NCBI GenBank assembly: GCA_003484235.1
Contig: DNDP01000204.1
Span: 9,023 to 24,410, forward strand
DNA length: 15,388 nucleotides
Source of the DNA: Verrucomicrobiales bacterium
GTDB taxonomy: Bacteria; Verrucomicrobiota; Verrucomicrobiia; Limisphaerales; RI-55
Reading direction: 5' to 3'
Shown here piece after piece: positions 6,347 through 13,064 of the stretch. How positions within the stretch are numbered: the first letter of the stretch is position 1; the number at the start of each line of letters is the position of its first letter. Position numbers and translations under genes: made by a program. Under the pieces are notes generated by a model. The model was given only the letters and a program-made list of their open reading frames with translations, did no database searches and was not told the DNA's origin.

Positions 6347-7120
6347 ATGGCCGACACAACCCTTGAAGTGCTGCTGACCCCCGCCGAGTACGAACGTCCG
6401 CGCGCATGGGAAAACCATGTCTGCGTCGTCTTCGACATCCTCCGGGCGACGACCTCCATGGTCAGTGCGCTGGCCAGCGGCGCCGCGGGCATACTGCCCG
6501 TTGCCGGCATCGAGGAGGCGGTGCAACTCAAGCAGGCGCATCCCGGAGTGCTCCTGGCCGGAGAGCGGGAGGGATTGCGCATCACCGCCGACCTGTCCGG
6601 TGGCGTGGAGTTTGATCTGGGCAACTCGCCAAGGGAGTTTCTGCCGGAGAAGGTCGCCGGCCGGACCATCGTGTTGACCACCACCAACGGCACGCGCGCG
6701 CTCCGGGCCTGCGCGCGCGCCGAAACCGTCCTGGTAGGTTCCTTTCACAATCTCCGGGCCGTGACCCACTGGCTGCGAAAACATCGCCCGCCCAACCTCC
6801 TGCTCATTTGCAGCGGCACGCATGAAGAGGCGGCACTGGAGGACACGCTGGCCGCGGGAGCCCTCTGCGAGCGCATCTGGCCCGACTATTCCACCGGTCA
6901 GGTGGCGGATTCGGCCGAGATGGCGCGCCGGCTTTATCCCCTGATGCAGACGGATCTCGTGGGTGCCATGCACTTCTCGCGGAACGGTCGCCGCCTGCTG
7001 TCACACCCCGAACTGCGGGCGGACGTTCCGTACTGCATGCAGAGGGAGCTCCACCAGCTGCAGGCCGTCATGCAGCCCAACGGACTGGTCACCGCGCTGC
7101 CGGACGAACGGCTGCCCTGA
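6347..7120 (+). CDS. comB: ComB-type 2-phosphosulfolactate phosphatase family protein
   Basis: This is a 257-residue protein matching the ComB family along its length: VVFDILRATTS (27-37), LLAGEREG (69-76), FDLGNSPREF (89-98), VLTTTNGTRAL (109-119), ICSGT (154-158) and EDTLAAGA (165-172). The characterised enzyme is a Mg-dependent phosphatase that turns (R)-2-phospho-3-sulfolactate into sulfolactate, in coenzyme M synthesis of methanogens. Bacterial homologues are widespread and may make sulfolactate or act on other phosphoesters. No comA, comC, comD or comE homologue is in this window, so the pathway is open. The protein has no signal peptide and is probably cytoplasmic. The ATG at 6347 directly precedes the conserved N-terminus. 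It converges on the thioredoxin-like gene with only 13 bases between stops, with no terminator seen. The family is sure; the substrate is inferred. Confidence 0.9.
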   Translation: MADTTLEVLLTPAEYERPRAWENHVCVVFDILRATTSMVSALASGAAGILPVAGIEEAVQLKQAHPGVLLAGEREGLRITADLSGGVEFDLGNSPREFLPEKVAGRTIVLTTTNGTRALRACARAETVLVGSFHNLRAVTHWLRKHRPPNLLLICSGTHEEAALEDTLAAGALCERIWPDYSTGQVADSAEMARRLYPLMQTDLVGAMHFSRNGRRLLSHPELRADVPYCMQRELHQLQAVMQPNGLVTALPDERLP

Positions 7121-7133
7121 CGCTGCACCCGGT

Positions 7134-8252
7134 TCACCACGGCTTCCGGGCGTTCAACGCCTTGACGATCTCGCGCTTGAGGCGCAGCGGATCGATCCGG
7201 TCGATCTCCTCATAGACGATCTCCCCCTCCGGACTGAGCAGCACGGTGTAGGGGACCGGGCCCTCCCACTTCGGGTTGAAGGCGTTGATCAGGGCGTCCC
7301 GGTCCTCCGAGGCGAAGATGAGATTCCGGTTGGACGATTCCCTGCTCTTCAGAAACTCGAGCACGCGGTCCGCCTCGTCGGGCCGGTTCATGGAGACCAT
7401 CACGAGCTCGAAGTCGCGATGGCGGTACATGCGGTTGATGGTCACAAACTCGTGGTACTCCACGATGCACGGCGCGCACCAGGTGGCCCAGAAGTTCACC
7501 AGCCTGAACTTGCCCGAACCGTTTTCACGCAATGCCCGCAGTTCCTCCACACCGGCCGGGGACAGCGACACCGGTTCCCGGGCGAGCTTCGCCATGTACG
7601 CCTTTACGCCGTCTTCCTTGCCCGCCCACTTGACCGAGCAACCGATCGCCTTGGTCTTGGTGACAGGCGGTTCCTTGCCCGCGAGCAGGGCGTCCAGAGC
7701 ATCGCGAACGTAGTGCCGCCTGACGTGCTGCCTGCGCTCCGAGTCGTCGATCGCGCCAACGTAGCGAAGCCTGCGTTGCCCATCGAACACGAAGGCGTGC
7801 GGTGTGGTCGCCGGGCCGTACTGTTTCGAGACGGTTTCGGAGTCACCGTCATAAAGGTACGGGAAATTGAACTCCGCGTCCCTGGCACGAATCTTCATCT
7901 CCTCGAACGAATCACTCAGGTCGGTCCAACCAAGCTCGTCGAGCCGGACGGACTTCGGATCGTTCGGACTGATGGCGACGAGCGCAACACCCTTTTCCCT
8001 GTAGTCGGTCACCAGCCGTTTGATGCGCTCCTCGTAGTACTGGGCCGTGGGACAGTGATTGCAGGTGAACAGCACGATGAGCAGCTTGGACGAAGCGAAG
8101 TCATTGAGCGACCAGTCACGGCCATCCACCCCGGGAAGGGTGAAATCCGGAGCCGGCGATCCGATCTCGAGCACCGGCGGGACAGGATCGGCCGCGCAAA
8201 CGGCAACGGTGGTCGCCAGCATGAAGGCCGGCAGGACGGCGGGGAATCTCAT
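7134..8252 (-). CDS. Exported protein with two thioredoxin-fold domains (redoxin plus TlpA-like)
   Basis: This is a 372-residue protein. Residues 1-21 are a signal peptide (ATTVAVCAA before DPV). Residues about 29-190 are a peroxiredoxin/AhpC-TSA-like domain beginning IGSPAPDFTLPGVDGRDW. Its active site is CNHC (64-67), in FTCNHCPTAQYYEERI. A linker carries TKAIGCSVKWAGKE, a motif seen in this planctomycete/verrucomicrobial redoxin family. Residues about 230-368 are a second thioredoxin fold with the classic WCAPC (258-262) in VNFWATWCAPC. Both cysteine pairs are intact, suggesting thiol-disulfide exchange in the periplasm, perhaps cytochrome maturation or thiol-peroxide defence. The frame opens at a TTG at 8333, but the ATG at 8252 starts the signal peptide. 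It sits 85 bases downstream of the YceI lipoprotein gene on the same strand, a likely cotranscript. Confidence 0.88.
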   Translation of the reverse strand: MRFPAVLPAFMLATTVAVCAADPVPPVLEIGSPAPDFTLPGVDGRDWSLNDFASSKLLIVLFTCNHCPTAQYYEERIKRLVTDYREKGVALVAISPNDPKSVRLDELGWTDLSDSFEEMKIRARDAEFNFPYLYDGDSETVSKQYGPATTPHAFVFDGQRRLRYVGAIDDSERRQHVRRHYVRDALDALLAGKEPPVTKTKAIGCSVKWAGKEDGVKAYMAKLAREPVSLSPAGVEELRALRENGSGKFRLVNFWATWCAPCIVEYHEFVTINRMYRHRDFELVMVSMNRPDEADRVLEFLKSRESSNRNLIFASEDRDALINAFNPKWEGPVPYTVLLSPEGEIVYEEIDRIDPLRLKREIVKALNARKPW

Positions 8253-8337
8253 GTTGGAGATGGTAGTTGAGACATCCTCCTCGACAAGCAGGAATCTGGC
8301 AGAGTCGGGGGAGCCGTGGACACCCTGGTCCAAAAGG

Positions 8338-8961
8338 TCATTTTGGCACCGCCGCGAGGCTCAGCTTGATGACCACGTTGTCGCGGATGAGATCGTCAGG
8401 CCTGCCCGGATAGGTGATGCCGAAATCCTTGCGGTTGATCGCGAACTCGGCCTGCACGTTCACCGCGTCTGCACCCACGTTGATGGTGGCCGGGAACGCA
8501 ATGCTCTTGGTGACGCCATGCAGGGCCAGGTTGCCGGTCACGGTAGCCGTCGGAGTCCCCTCTTCAATGGTTGCCACGGTGAAGGTGCTGGTCGGATGAT
8601 TGGCCACGTCGAAAAAGTCGGGGCTCTTCAAATGGCCGGTGAGACGGTCGTTGTCCGACCACGTGGAGGCCATGTCGATCTGAAATTCCGGCGAGCCGAC
8701 GATCCTGCCGTCCGACACCGCGATGGTTCCGGTGACATTGGTGAAGCCTCCCTCATGGCTGCCGGTTACCTTCGAGCCGACGAATCCGATGGTCGTGCCC
8801 GGTCCCAGCACAAACTCCCGACCGTTGCCGGTCGAAGCAGTCACATTTTCAGCCGGGGCCGACGCACTGGACTTGTGGACATCTTCGGCGGGATCACTGC
8901 AACCGGTGAGCGAGATCAGGGCCGCAGCGGCAAGCGCGGAGGCGAGAGTATGGGTTTTCAT
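8338..8961 (-). CDS. YceI family lipoprotein
   Basis: This is a 207-residue protein. Residues 1-20 are a lipoprotein signal with lipobox LTGC, so Cys21 would be lipidated and the protein anchored in the envelope. After a Ser/Ala-rich linker (22-47), residues about 50-205 form a YceI-like lipocalin-type beta barrel. Hallmarks are IGFVGSKVTGSHEGGF, the SDNDRLTGHLKSPDFFDVANH block, STFTVATIEE, GNLALHGVTKSIAFPA and the terminal NVVIKLSLAAV. YceI proteins bind isoprenoid lipids such as polyprenyl chains and are often linked with respiratory quinones or stress; the ligand here is not known. The ATG at 8961 directly starts the lipoprotein signal. It is the probable first gene of a unit with the thioredoxin-like protein. 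A hairpin at 8976-8997 lies just upstream. Confidence 0.92.
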   Translation of the reverse strand: MKTHTLASALAAAALISLTGCSDPAEDVHKSSASAPAENVTASTGNGREFVLGPGTTIGFVGSKVTGSHEGGFTNVTGTIAVSDGRIVGSPEFQIDMASTWSDNDRLTGHLKSPDFFDVANHPTSTFTVATIEEGTPTATVTGNLALHGVTKSIAFPATINVGADAVNVQAEFAINRKDFGITYPGRPDDLIRDNVVIKLSLAAVPK

Positions 8962-9165
8962 GTTGAATTCTGTCAGGACGTCCTCTCCTCGACGTCCGAC
9001 GCCGTGAACTGGTTACACGGTTGATCGGCGGCTGCCAGTCATCGTCCGGATCCTCACTCGATTCAAATCGAGCCGATGAAGTCCGGAACACTTGCCTCTA
9101 CGCAGGAGTCTCGGCCCCAGAGAGCGGGTTCATGTTTTTTTCCTGTGTGGGGCGCAGCACGCAAT
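8962..9165. other. 204-base gap between the YceI gene and the propeller-cytochrome gene
   Basis: No gene is supported here. It must hold the YceI promoter, but I cannot pick convincing -35/-10 boxes. Besides the inverted repeat at 8976-8997 it has a perfect 16-base palindrome at 9057-9072 (ctcgatt-ca-aatcgag), flanked by catcg/cgatg and by two tccgga copies, which may extend the structure. Confidence 0.4.
8976..8997 (-). promoter_or_regulatory. Inverted repeat with purine-rich loop upstream of the YceI gene
   Basis: The arms ggacgtc (8976-8982) and gacgtcc (8991-8997) are perfect complements around an 8-base spacer. In the minus-strand mRNA the loop reads GAGGAGAG, a Shine-Dalgarno-like run lying 21 bases before the AUG, too far for ordinary use. 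Because GACGTC is itself palindromic, the two arms are also a direct repeat and could be a DNA operator. Confidence 0.4.
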
Positions 9166-11985
9166 CTAGCGGGCGTCCAACAGAAATGCCAACAGATCGG
9201 CAGCCTCCTGCGCCGTCAACGCGTCGAGCAGTCCTTCCGGCATCAGGCTCGCGCCCTGCATGACGGCGGATCGGACTTCATCCGCTCGAAGCGTGATGAC
9301 ATCACCGGTGGCGATGCGTAGGCGAAGATCGGAGCCGCCCGCCGGCACCGGAAACCCGGTGTGAAGTTCGCCATCATTGGTCTCCACCACCGTTGCCCGC
9401 CACGCATCCTCGATCAGGAGATTGGGATTGACGATGTGTTCCAGCACCTTCTCGCGGGAGAACTTTGCGGCGAGGTTGGACAATGGCGGACCGAAGTTGC
9501 GGCCTTCATCGCCCACCTGGTGACAGGAAAAGCATTGGGGGCCGGCGAGATCAAAGTAGAGATCACGACCGCGTCCGACATCTCCGTGCACTGCCAGCAC
9601 CGCTTCCGGCGCAAAGCCCGCACCCAGCGTACGACGCCGCTGCCCGGGCGGCAGGAAGCGTTCTAGCAGATCGCGGGCAAAGGGACTCGCCGAGCGGGCC
9701 ATCGTGTTGGAGGCAACTACCTGCGAACTCGGATCGCTCGGTTTCAAATTCGCCGCGAGCACGATCAGGGCGGAAGTCGAATCATTCGGCGCGAGTTCTT
9801 GACCGCTTCCTTCCTGGACGAGCCCGGATATCCAGTCATGGATGAGCGCAATCCCCCGGGCATCCACTTCCGCGGAGCCGATCGTGGGCATCCGGCCGCT
9901 TCCCTTTGTCAGCATTCTAAACAGCAATGCGGAATCCTGTGGTCTTCCCGGCGAAACGATGCGGGCGTCAGGGATGCCAAACTCTCCCCGCGCCGGCTTC
10001 GTGCCAATCGCCTTCAACCGCTCCGTTTCAAAGTGAATCGGCCAATACATCGCCACGGCACCGCCAGCGTCGGGACGATGACAGTGGGCGCAGTTGGCGT
10101 GCAGATAGGAACGGGCCCGGCTTTCCTGTGACGCCGTGCGGTCATGCGGGTCCGCAAGTTTCGCATACCGGCCAATGCGTTCGCCGGGCTCGATCAGTCC
10201 CAGGTCAATCAATCGTTCCAGCTCCGAGCCGCCGGCCCCGCCCTTTGCGCCGGCAAGCTGGTGGGGTTCGAAGGCATTGAGATTCCCATGCAGCTCGGCT
10301 ACGCGAACCATGTGGCAGCGGGTGCACTCGGCCCGCGAGTGATACCGCCAGCGTTGTTCCCGGCGACCACCCGGTGCACTGGCGTCCACGATGCTCAGCA
10401 CTTCCTCCGCGCCACCCTTGTCCACCAGTTCAGCATCCGTCTGCTCGCGATTCCAGCGGTAGGTGTAGGCGCGCTGGGCCAGGCCGTCGAAATGCAGGAG
10501 CTGGGTCTCGAGCCGTCGCGACGATTCCGCATCACCTGCCGTCATTTCCATGGAAACGGTGCGCAACAGGACGGCGTTGGTCGGTGTCACAAAGTAATCG
10601 CCCTTCCAACGGGCGCGGTTCGTTCCGGGAAAAGCGACGGCACGCACAGCGGTGGCGTGGTCGTTCCACATCGGCACGGCGATGTCGAACGGTTCGACTC
10701 CGGGTGCCAGCTGATGTTCCTTCACCGAACTGAAGAGCCCGGTTTCGCTCAGCCTCCTGGGAAAGTCCCCGCCATCGCCGCGCGCGGGATTGGGTCGAAG
10801 TTCGTAAACACTGCCGTCGCGGTAATCGAGATAACGGATCTCGCGCTGGTGATCTTCGGCAAATCCGATGATCTGGTGCGGCGTTACGGCGAGCTCTTGA
10901 ACCTTTTCCACTTTGCCGTCCCGCCACCACAAAGCCCAGATGCGACTCATCCCCCAGTCGCCGTAGATGTAGGCGTCGCGCAGCTCGGGCAGCCTGGTGC
11001 CGCGATACACCAACCCGCCGGTGATGCTCGTCGCCTCGATGTGCGAGTGGCTGATGGCCGGCGGCGAAATGGGGGTCGGCCCGCGGGACCAGTCCGGATG
11101 CACGCTGTGGGGACCCTCGACGATGCTCCAGCCGCCGTTGAAGCCGCCGTGGTCGATGCGGAAGATCATCTCCCACAACTCCCAGCCGACGTCGCCCACC
11201 CACAGCGCACCGTCGCGGGGATCGAAGCTCATCTTCCACGGGTTGCGGAATCCGTAAGCCCAGATTTCCGGCCGCACGCCCGGTTGGTCAATGAACGGAT
11301 TGTCGGCGGGAATCGAATACGGCTTCTCCCCGTCGGGCCGGTTCACGTCGATGCGCAGGATGCTGGAGAGAAAGTCATCGAGCCGTTGTCCGGTCTCATG
11401 CGGATCGGGCGGGACCGGCGACGCGGAGTCGCCGGCCGAGAAGTAGAGCATGCCGTCCGGACCGAATTGCAGGTCGCAGCCGTTGTGACCGCTGGACGGC
11501 CAGGCAACGATCGTGGTGGCGGTGGCTGGATCGACGACAGGCGGATTGCCCGGGGACAACTCGAAGCGCACCACGCGCATCTCCTGCGGCTTCACCCCCG
11601 AGGCCCACAGTGCGACATACACGAACCGGTTGGTCGCGAACCCGGGATGAAACTCAAGGCTGTAGGCTTCGCCCTGCCGGCCGACGGCGACCGACAAATC
11701 TGCGATCACTGAGGGAACGCCCCCTACCCGTTGGTCGATGCCGTGCAGCCGTCCGCGCTGATCAAGGATCAGAGCCCAATCCGAACCGGGCAGAAAATCC
11801 AGTTCGGTGGCGTTCTGAATCCGCCCGGTGTGCAGCACGCGTTCGACCACGTAGGGCGAGGCCGGCTCGGGGGAGCCGAACACCCGGGAGGTCGTCCACG
11901 GTTCCCGCGCGGAAGCGGAACCTCCGGCGATGATCAGGCAAATCCCAAACACGGTCACCAATCTGGTTGAAAGGGCGAGACTCAT
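9166..11985 (-). CDS. Exported glucose/sorbosone dehydrogenase-like propeller fused to three cytochrome c-type heme sites
   Basis: This is a 939-residue modular protein. Residues 1-26 are a signal peptide. Residues about 45-400 are a PQQ-dependent soluble glucose/sorbosone dehydrogenase-like six-blade propeller, with SGHNGCDLQFGPDGMLYFSA and EIWAYGFRNPWKMSFDP carrying the usual active-site histidine and arginine regions. Residues about 405-725 resemble the SO_2930-type region and carry two c-type heme motifs, CTRCH (554-558) and CAHCH (632-636); Met699 in SGRMP is a likely axial ligand. Residues about 803-937 match the 'Pirellula/Verrucomicrobium' heme-binding domain with CFSCH (818-822). It probably oxidises a sugar or alcohol and passes electrons through its own hemes to the respiratory chain. 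It is predicted periplasmic. The ATG at 11985 begins the signal peptide. The substrate is unknown. Confidence 0.9.
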   Translation of the reverse strand: MSLALSTRLVTVFGICLIIAGGSASAREPWTTSRVFGSPEPASPYVVERVLHTGRIQNATELDFLPGSDWALILDQRGRLHGIDQRVGGVPSVIADLSVAVGRQGEAYSLEFHPGFATNRFVYVALWASGVKPQEMRVVRFELSPGNPPVVDPATATTIVAWPSSGHNGCDLQFGPDGMLYFSAGDSASPVPPDPHETGQRLDDFLSSILRIDVNRPDGEKPYSIPADNPFIDQPGVRPEIWAYGFRNPWKMSFDPRDGALWVGDVGWELWEMIFRIDHGGFNGGWSIVEGPHSVHPDWSRGPTPISPPAISHSHIEATSITGGLVYRGTRLPELRDAYIYGDWGMSRIWALWWRDGKVEKVQELAVTPHQIIGFAEDHQREIRYLDYRDGSVYELRPNPARGDGGDFPRRLSETGLFSSVKEHQLAPGVEPFDIAVPMWNDHATAVRAVAFPGTNRARWKGDYFVTPTNAVLLRTVSMEMTAGDAESSRRLETQLLHFDGLAQRAYTYRWNREQTDAELVDKGGAEEVLSIVDASAPGGRREQRWRYHSRAECTRCHMVRVAELHGNLNAFEPHQLAGAKGGAGGSELERLIDLGLIEPGERIGRYAKLADPHDRTASQESRARSYLHANCAHCHRPDAGGAVAMYWPIHFETERLKAIGTKPARGEFGIPDARIVSPGRPQDSALLFRMLTKGSGRMPTIGSAEVDARGIALIHDWISGLVQEGSGQELAPNDSTSALIVLAANLKPSDPSSQVVASNTMARSASPFARDLLERFLPPGQRRRTLGAGFAPEAVLAVHGDVGRGRDLYFDLAGPQCFSCHQVGDEGRNFGPPLSNLAAKFSREKVLEHIVNPNLLIEDAWRATVVETNDGELHTGFPVPAGGSDLRLRIATGDVITLRADEVRSAVMQGASLMPEGLLDALTAQEAADLLAFLLDAR

Positions 11986-12036
11986 GGAACGTCGGGAGAA
12001 TGGGAGGCGACCGCAAATGACGCCAGACGAAACAGA

Positions 12037-12065
12037 ACAACCGCCCCGGTTTTCGGAGCGGTTGT
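12037..12065 (-). terminator. Stem-loop terminator-like element after the coiled-coil lipoprotein gene
   Basis: On the minus strand ACAACCGCTCC, a 7-base GAAAACC loop and GGGGCGGTTGT form an 11-bp stem with one mismatch (G-U is not needed elsewhere). A T-rich TCTGTTTCG follows. It begins 23 bases past the lipoprotein stop and ends 52 bases before the propeller-cytochrome ATG, so it should separate the two transcripts. The T-tract is imperfect. Confidence 0.7.
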
Positions 12066-12087
12066 CGGATTTCGAACGTGTCGGTTC

Positions 12088-12849
12088 TCAGTTGCCAAAC
12101 TTCTTAAGAGCGTCGACCCCTTTCTGCAGGCTGCTGGCGGCGTCCTTCCAGCCTGTGGGCGCGTATTGATCGAAGGTGGTGCTCAGCAGTTCCTTCTGGG
12201 CGGGCGTCAACGTGGCCTGTCCGTAGATCTTCTGCAGCGGCGGCAACGCTTCGGAATAATTGCCCTTCCAGACGGAATTCACGAGACGGGCGACATCCGA
12301 ATCCATACCTTCCAGGGTTGAGAAGTTTCGCTGGGTCACGAACGCAGCCATGGCGTTGTAGGCGTCCTTCGCCAGCGTCGTCTGATCCGGCGTCAGCTTT
12401 GCACCGGCCAGTTCGCCCATTTCACTCACCGCCTCTGTGTCCTGCCCGCCGAGCAAGGCCTGAACGGCGCCCTGCAACTGCTGCGTGAGCGTCTGGTTCT
12501 CCTTCAGCGATTCGGAAAGCTGCTTCGTGCGCTTCTCCAGGTCGGCGCCGACGTCCTGAAGCAGCTTGTCAGTCTGCCCTTTCGTGCTCTCGACCAGTTT
12601 CCGACTCAGATCATCGTAGGCTGCCCGGGCCTGCTGCTGCGCTTCCGCCACGGCCGTCGCGCTCTGCTTCTTTACCTCTTCCACCGCCGCACTGGCCGCT
12701 TTCGAGACGGCTTCCTGGATTTCGCCAGCCTCTTGATTCTGGGTGGGAGCTGCGGAGGTGCTGGAAGTGGAGTCGGCAGGCTTGTCGCCGCAGCCGGTCA
12801 ACAACACACCGCAGACAACCATCGTACAATAGAAGAACATTCGTTTCAT
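12088..12849 (-). CDS. Coiled-coil lipoprotein of unknown function
   Basis: This is a 253-residue protein. Residues 1-19 are a lipoprotein signal with lipobox LLTGC, giving a lipidated Cys20. Residues 21-40 are a Ser/Thr/Ala/Gln linker. Residues about 42-135 are strongly helical, rich in Ala, Gln, Lys and Glu with heptad-like spacing, so a long coiled coil is expected. The C-terminal half has two similar helices beginning LTPDQ (residue 152) and LTPAQ (residue 214), perhaps an internal duplication. I recognise no named family; a structural role in the envelope (periplasmic spacer or anchor) is inference. Of several in-frame starts I prefer the ATG at 12849, since AGGA lies about 8 bases upstream; ATGs at 12858 and 12840 are alternatives. 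It is divergent from the DUF6600 gene and followed by a terminator-like hairpin. Confidence 0.8.
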   Translation of the reverse strand: MKRMFFYCTMVVCGVLLTGCGDKPADSTSSTSAAPTQNQEAGEIQEAVSKAASAAVEEVKKQSATAVAEAQQQARAAYDDLSRKLVESTKGQTDKLLQDVGADLEKRTKQLSESLKENQTLTQQLQGAVQALLGGQDTEAVSEMGELAGAKLTPDQTTLAKDAYNAMAAFVTQRNFSTLEGMDSDVARLVNSVWKGNYSEALPPLQKIYGQATLTPAQKELLSTTFDQYAPTGWKDAASSLQKGVDALKKFGN

Positions 12850-13064
12850 TGCGCTCATCCTGCCAGAAATCGGAACTTCAGGCAACCCGGCGCTTCCCGC
12901 GCAACGCTTGCTCCGGGTTTGAAATGGGCTAGCTTGCCCGCCAGTGCATGAATAACCCCGGCAGGCCGGGAGTCGAAATGAACAACATTGATGGGCCTCA
13001 TCAGCAATGCTGCAGGGGCCGAAGAAGTGACGGGAACGAAGAACCTGGAACCATAGGATCCCTC
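12850..13064. promoter_or_regulatory. Divergent promoter region of the coiled-coil lipoprotein and DUF6600 genes
   Basis: The 215 bases between the two divergent ATGs must carry both promoters. I see no strong -35/-10 pairs. The palindrome cccggc-ag-gccggg lies at 12957-12970. The plus-strand gene has a good ribosome site, AGGA, six bases before the ATG at 13065. The open frame extends upstream to an ATG at 12948, but that extension is polar and has no signal-peptide character. Confidence 0.45.

Noticed and set aside
5505..6407. Minus-strand open frame of 300 codons opposite the RraA-like gene
   Set aside because: It is a shadow of the aldolase-fold gene and has no features of its own.
6963..8270. 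Plus-strand open frame of 435 codons overlapping the end of comB and the thioredoxin-like gene
   Set aside because: It runs across two real genes in other frames, and its composition is that of a codon shadow.
8330..8346. Inverted repeat ccaaaa-ggtca-ttttgg at the YceI stop
   Set aside because: The stop codon lies in the loop and no T-run follows the stem, so it does not look like a terminator. A stem of this AT type arises easily by chance.
10144..11712. Plus-strand open frame of 522 codons opposite the propeller-cytochrome gene
   Set aside because: It is fully antisense to a gene with clear domains. High-GC third positions keep the opposite frame open. It has no signal, domain or ribosome site.
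12948..13064. N-terminal extension of the DUF6600 protein from an ATG at 12948
   Set aside because: The extra 39 residues are polar and would bury the signal peptide. The ATG at 13065 has a well-spaced AGGA.
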